From Acidimicrobiia bacterium (GTDB lineage: Bacteria > Actinomycetota > Acidimicrobiia > Acidimicrobiales > Bin134), in the NCBI GenBank assembly GCA_022819825.1, contig JAJEGM010000020.1:44258-108257 (forward strand): 64,000 bases of DNA. The letters run 5' to 3'. The position numbers were made by a program, and so were the translations under genes. Below the pieces are notes generated by a model. It was not told where the DNA came from. It saw only the letters and a list, made by a program, of their open reading frames with translations, and did not search any database. Below are positions 52,226-61,151 of the stretch, piece after piece; positions within the stretch are counted from its first letter, which is position 1, and each line of letters opens with the position of its first letter.

Positions 52226-53220
52226 TCCTGGTCGGCTTCCCCGCTGGCCCTCTGGATGCGGGCATCTCTTTCGGTGATCAATCTCCCGGCCCCGATCCCG
52301 GATTCACTCAGCGCCCGCATCACCCCCAGCAGGCTCTGGTCCCGTTGACGCTCCAACTCGGCCACTGTGCGCCCGGCCGCCTGGGCTTCGGTGCCGGTGG
52401 CCATGGCCTCGATGAGTTCCTCGGTGAGCTCGGGGGCCTCCATGTGGGTCCAGGGCAGTGCCAGCGCGGGGCCGAACTGGCTCAGCATGTGGCGCATCCC
52501 GCCTTCGCCCCCGGCCAAGTGGAAGGTGAGGTTGGTGCCCATGGCCGCCCAGCGCAGCCCGGGGCCATAGACGACGGCGTCGTCCAGCTCGGCGGTGGTG
52601 GCCACCCCGTCGTTCACCAGATGCAGCACCTCTCGCCACAGGGCTTCTTGGAGGCGGTCGGACAGGTAGCCCTCGATCTCGTTTCGCACGATGAGAGGGT
52701 GCATGACCAGGTCGTCGTAGTGCTCCACTGCGGCGGCCACCGCATCGGCGCTCGTGGCCTCCCCCGCCACCACCTCCACCAGCGGCAGCAGATACACCGG
52801 GTTGAACGGGTGGCCGATGAGCAGGCGCTCGGAGTGGCGCAGGCCCTCGGCCAAGCGAGTGGGCAAGAGTCCCGAGGAGCTGCTGGCGATCACCGTGCGG
52901 GGCGGGGCGGCGTCGTCCAAGCGGCGTAGCAGGGTGCGCTTGATCTCTTCGTCTTCGGGAGCGCTCTCCTGCACCCAGTCGGCGGCGTCGGCCACCTCCT
53001 CGGGAGAGTCAGCCCACCGCACCCGGCTGGGATCGGCCCCGGGGAACAGCCCCAGTTCGGTGGCCGCGGGCCAGGCTCGCTCAATCGCCCCCCGCAGCCA
53101 GCCTTCCCCGTCGGCGGCCGGATCCCAGGCAACCACGTCGTACCCCCGGGCCAGCACCCGCACTGCCCAACCCGAACCGATGACCCCCGTCCCCACGAGT
53201 CCGATGGTCTTGGTCGTCAT
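52222..53220 (-). CDS. L-carnitine 3-dehydrogenase-like 3-hydroxyacyl-CoA dehydrogenase family protein
   Basis: A 332-residue Rossmann enzyme with GLVGTGVIGSGW at the cofactor site, the catalytic GHPFNPVYLLPLVEVVAGE, and YGPGLRWAAMGTNLTFHLAGG further on. The phrase and length match L-carnitine dehydrogenase more than fatty-acid beta-oxidation dehydrogenases. It oxidises carnitine to 3-dehydrocarnitine or a similar hydroxy acid. The 3' end overlaps the exporter by 4 nt. No companion carnitine gene lies adjacent, so substrate is inferred from sequence only. Confidence 0.78.
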   Translation of the reverse strand: MTTKTIGLVGTGVIGSGWAVRVLARGYDVVAWDPAADGEGWLRGAIERAWPAATELGLFPGADPSRVRWADSPEEVADAADWVQESAPEDEEIKRTLLRRLDDAAPPRTVIASSSSGLLPTRLAEGLRHSERLLIGHPFNPVYLLPLVEVVAGEATSADAVAAAVEHYDDLVMHPLIVRNEIEGYLSDRLQEALWREVLHLVNDGVATTAELDDAVVYGPGLRWAAMGTNLTFHLAGGEGGMRHMLSQFGPALALPWTHMEAPELTEELIEAMATGTEAQAAGRTVAELERQRDQSLLGVMRALSESGIGAGRLITERDARIQRASGEADQD

Positions 53221-53239
53221 CTCCCGTGTCGTGCCTTCT

Positions 53240-53629
53240 TCACCACAGAACCCGGACGGGGAACTCTCGGAATGCGGCGTCTCTCGTGACCAGTATCAAC
53301 GACTCCAACTCCGCCTGAGCGGCCAAAATCCGGTCGAACGGGTCTCGGTGTTCTGCAACATAGCTTCCGGCACGCAGACCGTGCTGGTAGGTGACCGGCA
53401 AGTGCCGCATCGCCGCGTCGAGGGCAAACTCATTGAATCGCAATACAGCACCCTCATATTCGGGCAGCCGGCCGAGCCGGAACTTTGTGGCAATCTCCCA
53501 AGCGCTCGCCGCGCTGACGAATACGTTGTTTTGCGAATCCCTCAGTGCTTCTTGCGCGCTATTCGATAGCGCAGGATCGGCCGACCACCACCACAGCAGC
53601 GCATGAGTGTCGAGCAGCAGGTCATTCAC
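53240..53629 (-). CDS. vapC: PIN-domain toxin (VapC-like)
   Basis: A 129-residue PIN ribonuclease, the toxin of a type II toxin-antitoxin pair. Acidic active-site residues are Asp7 (LLLDTHALLWW), Glu45 (SAWEIATK), Asp99 (DPFDRILAAQA) and Asp117 (TRDAAF). It cuts RNA, tRNA or rRNA in known members. The GTG at 53629 lies 8 nt inside the antitoxin gene. It is divergent from and next to the Wadjet operon, which fits a small defence island. Confidence 0.88.
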   Translation of the reverse strand: MNDLLLDTHALLWWWSADPALSNSAQEALRDSQNNVFVSAASAWEIATKFRLGRLPEYEGAVLRFNEFALDAAMRHLPVTYQHGLRAGSYVAEHRDPFDRILAAQAELESLILVTRDAAFREFPVRVLW

Positions 53630-53867
53630 CTGAATACGCGCCCTCCCACGCCGCGAGCTCTTCTTCGGGAAGTGGTTCAAAGAACTCAGGACCGACGACC
53701 AATCCGGCTAGCTGCCCACAGCGGCGGGGTCCGCTGGGCGCCAACGGCATCAGGCGAGCGTAGGGCGTGCCCGCTTTGGCCAAAATGATCTCTTCCCCAT
53801 TGTGCGCTCGTTCCAACAGCCTCGACAAATGGGTCTTGGCTTCGTGGACATTAACCATCGCTGACAT
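53622..53867 (-). CDS. Phd/YefM-type antitoxin of the PIN toxin
   Basis: An 81-residue DNA-binding antitoxin. The Phd fold opens MVNVHEAKTHLSRLLERAHNGEEI, with a C-terminal tail that would bind the toxin. The ATG at 53867 has an AGGAG Shine-Dalgarno about 9 nt upstream and is preferred over ATG 53873. Toxin and antitoxin overlap by 8 nt, the usual gene order for vapBC. It probably represses its own promoter through the palindrome at 53910-53930. Confidence 0.85.
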   Translation of the reverse strand: MSAMVNVHEAKTHLSRLLERAHNGEEIILAKAGTPYARLMPLAPSGPRRCGQLAGLVVGPEFFEPLPEEELAAWEGAYSGE

Positions 53868-53909
53868 TCTCATCACTCCTGCCTGGTATTTTGCGCTTGC
53901 GAAAATGAC

Positions 53910-53930
53910 TTAGTCTGATGACTAGACTAA
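53910..53930. promoter_or_regulatory. Palindrome TTAGTCT-N7-AGACTAA upstream of the antitoxin
   Basis: Perfect 7-bp arms (53910-53916 and 53924-53930) with spacer GATGACT, about 43 nt before the antitoxin ATG. This is the expected place and form for an autoregulatory antitoxin operator. Confidence 0.55.
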
Positions 53931-53951
53931 TAGAAGATTCTCCAGTCAGCA

Positions 53952-53963
53952 ACTACGCGTAGT
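53952..53963. promoter_or_regulatory. 12-bp perfect palindrome ACTACGCGTAGT
   Basis: Sits between the antitoxin operator and the jetC start, 66 nt before GTG 54029. It could be an operator of the Wadjet operon or a second antitoxin site. Confidence 0.4.
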
Positions 53964-54015
53964 CGCATTGTTGGTTCACACCGGGGGCTATGGCCAAAGT
54001 GTCACCGTGACCCAC

Positions 54016-54021
54016 TAGCTT
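54016..54021 (+). promoter_or_regulatory. -10-like hexamer TAGCTT of the Wadjet operon
   Basis: TAGCTT ends 7 nt before the GTG of jetC and no Shine-Dalgarno is visible. Consistent with leaderless transcription of the whole operon from this point; no -35 match. Confidence 0.45.
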
Positions 54022-54028
54022 GCTTGCC

Positions 54029-57000
54029 GTGAGCCAATCGGAGCATTCGGCTGCCGGGCAGCCTTTGGCAGACGCCAATGCGGCTAGCAGGCGATGGCGG
54101 TTGAACCGCGCTGGCATCGTCAACGTGTACCAGTACGAGAACGAGGTTCTGCATTTCGGAGGCGGTCGGCTGCTGCTGCGAGGGGTAAACGGGTCGGGCA
54201 AGACGACGGCAATGAACATGCTGCTCCCGTTTCTGCTTACCGCCCGTCTGCACCGCATTGACGCCGCAGGCGAGCAAAGCGGCATGCTCAAAGCTTGGAT
54301 GCTCAATGGCCGAGACGATGCCCAACCAGTCGGCTACCTGTGGATCGAGTTCGAGCGGCAAGGTGAATTCCTCGTATGCGGTTGCGGCATCAAGGCCAGC
54401 CGGTCGTCGGACGCGGTGACCACATGGTGGTTCATCACCTCCAAGCGGCCGGGCCTCGACCTTGATCTAGTCGAGCGGAGAATCCCCCTATCCGCTGATG
54501 CGCTGAAAGCCACCCTCGGCGGAGACCAGGTTTTCCATGAACGCCAACGCAGCGGCTACCGCAAAGAAATCGAGCGCCGTTTGTTCGACGGAGCATCCAT
54601 CGACCAGCACATCGGGCTGATCAACGTGGTCCGCAGCCCCTGGGTTGGCGACCGGATTGATGTCGACCTCCCCGCCCACCTAATCGATGCCCTGCCCCAG
54701 CTCTCCGAGCAGGCACTGTCCGAGGCGGCCCAGCCGCTCGACGATCTGGAAGAGCACCGCGGCAACGTCGCCGAATTAGCCCAGACATTGGATGCGCTTC
54801 GCGGGCTGCTCACCGTCTATCGGGCCTATTGCGTAGGGGACCTCCGCCAACGGGAAACTGCGGGAAGGGATCAGCTTGACGATCAGCGTGCCATCTCTGA
54901 GCAAGAGACGCAGGCTAGGCGTGAGGCCGCGACCGCAGAGGCCGAGGTCGGACGACTGGAAACCGCTATCGCCGAACTGGACAAGGATGCCCAGCGGCTA
55001 GCCGGCCGAATTGACGCCTTGGAGGAATCACAGGTTTATCGCGACGGCCAGGACCTCGATGCCCTGCGTCAGTTTGTGGGCACTCTCGATACCCAGCGCA
55101 ATAAAGCCGTTGATCGGGTTGCCGACCGCACTCGGCGGGTCGAGCATGCGACCGTCGAGCTGACCCAAGCCCGACAACGGTGCCGAGACGATATTGAGAG
55201 GCTCAACGGCGGATTGGCGACCGCGACTGAACTTGGCGGGCGATGTCGAGTCGACCGGCGGCCACCCAACCCTGTGGTGCTAGCCGAGAGCACGCTAGGC
55301 AAGCCGGTTCAGGCCGGATCCACGATGCCCGGCACCGAGACGACCGAACCTGCCGATCAACTTGATTGTGAGGAGATCAATCGCCAGATCGCCGCAGCAG
55401 AGGGGGCAGTTGTCCGCCGTCAGGCTGACATCGAAGCGGTCGAATCAGCCCTGGGCAGTCTCGAATCTGCTGTGCAGCGGCTCAGCCTGGCCGAGTCGAC
55501 ACGCGATAGCGCAGCCCGTGATTCAGAGAGTGCGGCGCATCGGCTGAAGGAACAGCGTGAGCACCTCAACGCCTTCTGCCAGGAGTGGTCAACCCAAACC
55601 CGTCTCTGGGCGTTGGCAGTCCAACCGCTTCTAGACGAAGCCGGCATTGGGGCACCGGCCACTGCTGAATGGGCTGTGACCGTTGCTGACAGCCCTGCCG
55701 CAACAATGGCTGGCACTCAGACCCAGCCAGATGGCGCAGGCCTGCATGATGCAGACACGGTGGTTAACCGACTCAAGGCCAAGCACGGCGAATTGCAGGA
55801 CGAAGCCGACCTGCTCGTCGACTTTCGGCGAGATGCGGTGGCGGCGATTGAGCAGCGGTTGCTCGGCGAGCGGAAGTCGCTGGAAGAAGCGCAGGCACTG
55901 GTCGACGAACTCGCGGCCCGAACCGAGCCTGATCCGCCTCGGTTCGATTGGCAGACGCCCTCCGACTATTGCCTGGCCGACCTGATCGACTTCGCGCCCC
56001 ATCTCGAAGACGATGGACAAGCGGCTCTCGAGGCCGCGCTTTATGCCTCGGGGCTGCTTTCAGCCCGCCTGGGCGACGGCCCCGCTGTGGAGTTGGACAA
56101 CGGTGAGCTGATTGCCGTCGTCGCCGGCGGCGTCTCCAACCCACTCAGTGAGCACCTCACGGTGACCGTGCCCGACCATCTCATCGGTGCCGTGGACGAG
56201 GGTTTGGTCGCCAAGCTGCTCGACTCCATCTCGTGCGACTTGTCGAGCGATGCCTCCACCATGGTCGCATTCGATGGAGCGTTCCGGGTGGGGTCGCTTC
56301 ATGGTCGCCACTCCAAGAAGCAAGCCGAGTTCATCGGCGTAACCGCCCGCCGCGCCGCGCTGGATCGCGCTCGGCAAGACGCAGCCGAACGTCTTGCCCA
56401 AGCCCTAGCCGTGTTCTCCAGCAGCGAAGCCGAGCGGGACAGGTGCCGGTCGTCGCTCGCCCAAGCCAAACAGCACCGGTCCGACCTGCCGGCCATCGAC
56501 GACATCACCGTTGTATCAGCCCGAGTCGATGACGCGTCTCAAAGGGCCGACGAGGCCGAACGGAACCTGGAGGCAGCCACCCAACAGGCAGCCGAAGCCG
56601 AGCGCCGACAACTGGGTGAGTCCAACGCTCTCCACCAGAAGGCGACGACGCTGGCGCTGCCGGCTGACCGCGCCGGTCTGAGCACCACCCGCGAAGATTT
56701 GGGCGAGATGGGGGCAGAGCTGCGACAGTGCCGGTCGCATCTCAACGCGCTGGAGCGGTCCTTCGAAGGCTGGAGACACTCGGTCGGTCATTGGCAAACG
56801 GAGATCGGCGATCTCGACAAAGAGCAAGCCGAACAGCGAAGCATCGAGGCCAAACACCGCCGGGAACAGGCCCGGCTGTCCACCATCGAAGAGAACATCG
56901 GTGCTGAATACGCAGCGGTCCTTGCTGCCCGCGATTCCTGCCGACGCGAGCTCGATGATGTGGAAACCCGCCTGCTGACCACCAGCGATGAGCGAGACCT

Positions 57001-58375
57001 CGCCGTTGAACGACGGGCCGACACGCGCGCCAGGGCCGACGCCGCCGCCAGCCGGGGGGCCGCATCTGAGCAGAGGTGCGAGGAGATGCGTCAGTCTTTG
57101 GCCGCAGTGCTCGCCATCCCGGGGCTGCGAGCGGCTGTTGCCCACCCTAAGCGCCCTGATTCGGGGCCGGTCTTCACGGCGGCCACCGGTGCCGCCGGTC
57201 TCCGTGAGCTAGTCGAGGCTGTCGAGCACCTCTTGGACACGAGCCGGGGCGATGACGACGCCGACCCCTCCCCGCCTTCCCCACCAGAAGGGGAACGAGA
57301 TGCCAGCACCGACGGTCGAGCCAGCGCGGCCACAACCACCGCCGACGGGGTTCGGCAATCGCTGCTACGGCGTCGAGACACCCTCGGTGCCGGATGGGAT
57401 GCCGAGGCCAGACAGCCTGATCCAGCCCAGCCGCTGGTCATTGAGGTAACCGGGCCGCTGGGCAAGAAGGCTCCGCTGGTCGAGGCGATGCAGACGGTGG
57501 AGCAGCAACATCAACAGCTCGCGAGCTTGCTCAGTCGCAAGCAGGACGACGCATTACGTGAACTGCTCCAGGGGTTGGTCGCCCGCGAGGTGGCCGAGAA
57601 AGTTCGGGGAGCGAAGCGGTTGGTCGATCTCATGAACCAGCGGCTCGAAACGGTTACCACTGCCCATCATGTCGGGGTGAGGCTGCGATGGCGCCGCTCC
57701 CCTGAACTCGATCCAGCCACAGCCCGCATGGTCGACCTGCTGGCGACTCTCCCCGACTTGCGAACCGATGAAGATGAGCAGGAGTTGCGCCTTGCGCTCT
57801 CCAATCAGCTGGACGAGGCCCGAACGCTCCATCCAGATACGCCTTACCGACAGCTCATCGCCGACACGCTCGACTACAAGCAGTGGCATGACTTGGCGGT
57901 CATGCGGCGACGGCCGGGAAGCAGCGACGTCCGGCTCAGCCGACGCACACCGCTGTCGGAAGGCGAGAAGAAACTGGTGACCTACCTGCCCTTGTTCGCC
58001 GCGGTGGCCGCTTCCTATGACGCCCTGGCCGAGCAGCATCGCACTCCCGACAACAGCCCGCCGGACATCGCCCGGTTCATCCTGCTCGACGACGCATTCG
58101 CCAAGGTGTCCGAAGATAACCACGATCAGTTGTTCGGGTTGCTCGTGGATCTAGATCTCGACTTGATTGCCACCAGCGAACGGCTGTGGGGCACCCTCCC
58201 GAGCGTCCCCGAGTTGGCGATCACCGAGGTCTGTCGAGATGCGACCCTCAATACCATCCTCCTGGAGCACTACCGCTGGGACGGCATCACCCGCGAACGC
58301 CAAGACACACCGGACGGCGGCACCAGCGCTCGCGCTGCCGTGAACCTCGACCAAGGGCACGGTCCCCTGCAATGA
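54029..58375 (+). CDS. jetC: Wadjet type II SMC-like ATPase JetC (TIGR02680)
   Basis: A 1448-residue SMC-type ATPase, the motor of the Wadjet plasmid-defence complex, thought to extrude DNA loops. N-terminal ATPase half: WRLNRAGIVNVYQYE, then Walker A GVNGSGKTT with Lys58. Long coiled-coil arms fill the middle. The C-terminal half has the signature LSEGEKK from residue 1309 and Walker B FILLDDAF with Asp1354. Low-complexity linkers interrupt the coiled coil near 410-448, 554-578 and 1075-1108. The GTG at 54029 is chosen from the TAGCTT hexamer. Confidence 0.93.
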   Translation: MSQSEHSAAGQPLADANAASRRWRLNRAGIVNVYQYENEVLHFGGGRLLLRGVNGSGKTTAMNMLLPFLLTARLHRIDAAGEQSGMLKAWMLNGRDDAQPVGYLWIEFERQGEFLVCGCGIKASRSSDAVTTWWFITSKRPGLDLDLVERRIPLSADALKATLGGDQVFHERQRSGYRKEIERRLFDGASIDQHIGLINVVRSPWVGDRIDVDLPAHLIDALPQLSEQALSEAAQPLDDLEEHRGNVAELAQTLDALRGLLTVYRAYCVGDLRQRETAGRDQLDDQRAISEQETQARREAATAEAEVGRLETAIAELDKDAQRLAGRIDALEESQVYRDGQDLDALRQFVGTLDTQRNKAVDRVADRTRRVEHATVELTQARQRCRDDIERLNGGLATATELGGRCRVDRRPPNPVVLAESTLGKPVQAGSTMPGTETTEPADQLDCEEINRQIAAAEGAVVRRQADIEAVESALGSLESAVQRLSLAESTRDSAARDSESAAHRLKEQREHLNAFCQEWSTQTRLWALAVQPLLDEAGIGAPATAEWAVTVADSPAATMAGTQTQPDGAGLHDADTVVNRLKAKHGELQDEADLLVDFRRDAVAAIEQRLLGERKSLEEAQALVDELAARTEPDPPRFDWQTPSDYCLADLIDFAPHLEDDGQAALEAALYASGLLSARLGDGPAVELDNGELIAVVAGGVSNPLSEHLTVTVPDHLIGAVDEGLVAKLLDSISCDLSSDASTMVAFDGAFRVGSLHGRHSKKQAEFIGVTARRAALDRARQDAAERLAQALAVFSSSEAERDRCRSSLAQAKQHRSDLPAIDDITVVSARVDDASQRADEAERNLEAATQQAAEAERRQLGESNALHQKATTLALPADRAGLSTTREDLGEMGAELRQCRSHLNALERSFEGWRHSVGHWQTEIGDLDKEQAEQRSIEAKHRREQARLSTIEENIGAEYAAVLAARDSCRRELDDVETRLLTTSDERDLAVERRADTRARADAAASRGAASEQRCEEMRQSLAAVLAIPGLRAAVAHPKRPDSGPVFTAATGAAGLRELVEAVEHLLDTSRGDDDADPSPPSPPEGERDASTDGRASAATTTADGVRQSLLRRRDTLGAGWDAEARQPDPAQPLVIEVTGPLGKKAPLVEAMQTVEQQHQQLASLLSRKQDDALRELLQGLVAREVAEKVRGAKRLVDLMNQRLETVTTAHHVGVRLRWRRSPELDPATARMVDLLATLPDLRTDEDEQELRLALSNQLDEARTLHPDTPYRQLIADTLDYKQWHDLAVMRRRPGSSDVRLSRRTPLSEGEKKLVTYLPLFAAVAASYDALAEQHRTPDNSPPDIARFILLDDAFAKVSEDNHDQLFGLLVDLDLDLIATSERLWGTLPSVPELAITEVCRDATLNTILLEHYRWDGITRERQDTPDGGTSARAAVNLDQGHGPLQ

Positions 58376-59952
58376 CCTATGCCTCCCCCTCCTTGGCCCC
58401 CAATGGGAATGCCGCACCGGCCCGACAGCTATTCCGCTATCTGGGCGGCGACGAATGGGCGGAGTACCGGGCCGTCCTCCGCGTGTTCGCCGGCACATTC
58501 TTCACCGATTTCAGTCCCGAAGAAGTAGAAGTCGAGGTCGCTCCCGCCGGAGTTGACCCGTCAGCGGTGCCCGACCGGCTGGAGAGTCTCTACCGCTGGG
58601 GCAATCTCACCGTCTCGTCATCGGTCGGCAACCCTTCGAGCCTCGAAGACTACAACCGCAAGCGCAAGCGCTATCTCATCACTCGGGCCGGACAGGAGGT
58701 ATTCGAGTTTGTTGAACAGATGCTGGCCAACGTGGATCAAATCGGCGATGTGCAAGCCGGTCGCCTCCGCGACCTCCACCGCGCCCTGATAACGCTGGGC
58801 CAGCATGGTGAAGCAGGCTTCGACCGAGTCAGCGGTCAAGACCTAGGCGATGCGGTGCGGGCAGTGTTCGATCTCCACGAGCGCTTCACCGACGAGTTGA
58901 CGCAGTTCTTCGCCGAGCTCAACCAGTGGCAAAGCCGCTATGACCTCAATGCCGACCAGGTCCACTTCTTCGCCAGCGTACTGGTGGACTACGTAGCGGA
59001 GCAGCTCACCGAGATCGAGCGCATGACCCGACCGATCGCCCGGGCGCTAGAGCAGATTCTGCCCCGACTTGACACCCTACTCCCCGCACTGCGATCCGGC
59101 TTGGCCGCGCGCGTAGACGAAGCCGGACTGGCAGAGAACGTAGCGGTACAGCGGCTGCCCGGCACAGAAGCCGCCGATTGGCGATACCTCGAAGCATGGT
59201 TCACCGCCAGCCCTGGAAGACCGCCGCGGCTCGACCTGCACACCCGTCAGGCAGTGGCTGCGGTGCGAACCCTCACCGCCAACGTGACCCGCCTATCTCG
59301 AGTCGGACTCGGCGCGGCATCGAGGCGATCCGACTTCGTGCGGCTTGCCAGGTTCTTCGACCAGGCCGCCACTCCCGATGATGCTCATCAGATCGCGGCG
59401 GCCGCATTCGGACTCGGCTCATGTCGCCGCCTCAGCGCGCTCGCCGATGACGCCGATGACCCCGTCCCCACAATTACCCCATGGCGGGACGCGCCCCGAG
59501 CAGTCGTCCCAGTGGCCCTGCGGGAGCGCGGCGAAACCGGATTACGCGGCCAGCCGACGCCGATTCCCAACCGAAGGCGCGAACGCGAGCTGATGCGCCA
59601 ACGCCGCGAGATCGACCGCTCCACTCGCGAGAATGCGGCCACCGAATTGCTGGCCTGTGCAGGCAGCGACGGGCGAATCGACGGGGCCCAGTTGTCGGTG
59701 GCCTCGTTCACCATGCTGCGCGATCTTGTTAGCCGATCTGCTCTTCGGGCTGGCATCGCGGCAGACAGCCGCTCCGCAACCGACGCCGGAGTTCGGTGCG
59801 ACGTGCAGCGGGTCGAAGGAGGGCGCACTGTGGTCTGCTGCCCTGACGGTCAGCTCACCATGCGCGATCTCATAGTGACCGTCACCCCGGTCAAGAACGA
59901 CTCATCGGCAAGCGCTGCCTCTGCTCTGTCACCGACGCCGGCATCCCTATGA
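58372..59952 (+). CDS. jetA: Wadjet type II kleisin-like subunit JetA (DUF2397/TIGR02677)
   Basis: A 526-residue protein of the DUF2397 family. Family blocks are LFRYLGGDEWAEYRAVLRVF, LYRWGNLTVSS and RKRKRYLITRAG. The middle is helical with heptad character. In the complex it links the two JetC heads and bridges to JetB, the place held by MukF in related systems. The ATG at 58372 overlaps the jetC stop (ATGA). The last 25 residues are Ala/Ser-rich and probably flexible. Confidence 0.92.
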   Translation: MTYASPSLAPNGNAAPARQLFRYLGGDEWAEYRAVLRVFAGTFFTDFSPEEVEVEVAPAGVDPSAVPDRLESLYRWGNLTVSSSVGNPSSLEDYNRKRKRYLITRAGQEVFEFVEQMLANVDQIGDVQAGRLRDLHRALITLGQHGEAGFDRVSGQDLGDAVRAVFDLHERFTDELTQFFAELNQWQSRYDLNADQVHFFASVLVDYVAEQLTEIERMTRPIARALEQILPRLDTLLPALRSGLAARVDEAGLAENVAVQRLPGTEAADWRYLEAWFTASPGRPPRLDLHTRQAVAAVRTLTANVTRLSRVGLGAASRRSDFVRLARFFDQAATPDDAHQIAAAAFGLGSCRRLSALADDADDPVPTITPWRDAPRAVVPVALRERGETGLRGQPTPIPNRRRERELMRQRREIDRSTRENAATELLACAGSDGRIDGAQLSVASFTMLRDLVSRSALRAGIAADSRSATDAGVRCDVQRVEGGRTVVCCPDGQLTMRDLIVTVTPVKNDSSASAASALSPTPASL

Positions 59953-61151
59953 CCACCCGACCCGCAGCCACAGAGACGGCTAATCGACAGCAGGAGCTGG
60001 ATCTCCGCAGCGCTGCCCGCCATCTCGTCCGACATCCGCTTGTCCTGGCTGAGAATGATCCTGAGATGCTGGCGTTGATCCGCCGACATGAGCACACACT
60101 CGACCGTTGGTTCACCCAGCGCTTCGGCTATCGCCTTCAGGTCACTGCCGACACTGCCCGCTTGTTCAAGTCGTCGGTGGTCGCCCGTCGGCGCCCGCTG
60201 CTGACGGCCACCAGCCAGAGCCGTCCCTTCACCGTGCGCGAATACACGTTGCTCGCCCTGTCCCTGGCCGCGGTCGCAGCCGGGCCGACCGTGATCAGCC
60301 TTCGCGATCTGATCCACGAGATCCGCTCTGCGGCCACCGATGCCGACATCGTCCTGACCGAAGAAGCAGCCGACCGCCGCGCCCTAGTCACCGCCTTGAA
60401 GTGGATGATCCAATACGGCTTGGCCATCGAGATGCACGAGCATATTGACCGCTATGTCTCCGATGAAACCGCCGACGCAGTGCTGCGCATCCGCCCCGAC
60501 CGCGTCGCGCTGTTGCCACTGCTGGCGCTGGCCAGTTCGGATGCTGTGCCGCAATTGCTCGACCGCTCCGACCGGCGGCTGTCTTCGCGGGCATGGATGC
60601 GCTCCACATTGTTGGAAGAGGCGGTGCTGTACCGCACCGACCTCACCGACGGCGAGTGGGCCGAACTGCGACAGCGCCTGGGAGAGGAGGGAGCGATCTT
60701 CGACGACATGTTCGGGCTACGGCTTGAATCAAGGGCCGAGGGCATCATGGCCATCGATCCCGACAACGAGATGACCGACAGCCGCTTCCCCCGCAGCGGC
60801 ACCGTCGGGCACGCGGCCCTCCTGCTCCTCGACCGGCTCGTCCACTCCGTTTCTTCAGCACCGGTCGAAGAACAACCCGACAATCAGATAGCCGAGAACC
60901 GCGATCCTGATGGGGCGGGGCGGACCCCAATCACCCGTGATGAGGTCGTCGAGGTAGTGACTGCACTGGCCTCCGAACACCACCTCTATTGGTCAAAAGA
61001 CGCTCAGAACCCGGAGCGCTTCGCCAACGACATCCTCGATCTGCTGGAAGACCACCGCCTGGTCGAGGTGACCGGCGATGTGGTCTGGCTCCTGCCCCCC
61101 GCCTGGCGATACTCGGTAGACATCCAATATCAGCAGGACTCGCTGTTGTGA
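59949..61151 (+). CDS. jetB: Wadjet type II KITE-like subunit JetB (DUF2398/TIGR02678)
   Basis: A 400-residue protein of the DUF2398 family. Features are RSAARHLVRHPLVLAEN, LDRWFTQRFGYRLQV, and the winged-helix-like C-terminus (VVWLLPPAWRYSV). In the assembly it occupies the KITE position like MukE. An acidic, Asp/Asn-rich linker at about 305-330 is absent from my picture of the core fold. The ATG overlaps the jetA stop (ATGA) and the stop overlaps jetD (GTGA). Confidence 0.9.
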   Translation: MTTRPAATETANRQQELDLRSAARHLVRHPLVLAENDPEMLALIRRHEHTLDRWFTQRFGYRLQVTADTARLFKSSVVARRRPLLTATSQSRPFTVREYTLLALSLAAVAAGPTVISLRDLIHEIRSAATDADIVLTEEAADRRALVTALKWMIQYGLAIEMHEHIDRYVSDETADAVLRIRPDRVALLPLLALASSDAVPQLLDRSDRRLSSRAWMRSTLLEEAVLYRTDLTDGEWAELRQRLGEEGAIFDDMFGLRLESRAEGIMAIDPDNEMTDSRFPRSGTVGHAALLLLDRLVHSVSSAPVEEQPDNQIAENRDPDGAGRTPITRDEVVEVVTALASEHHLYWSKDAQNPERFANDILDLLEDHRLVEVTGDVVWLLPPAWRYSVDIQYQQDSLL

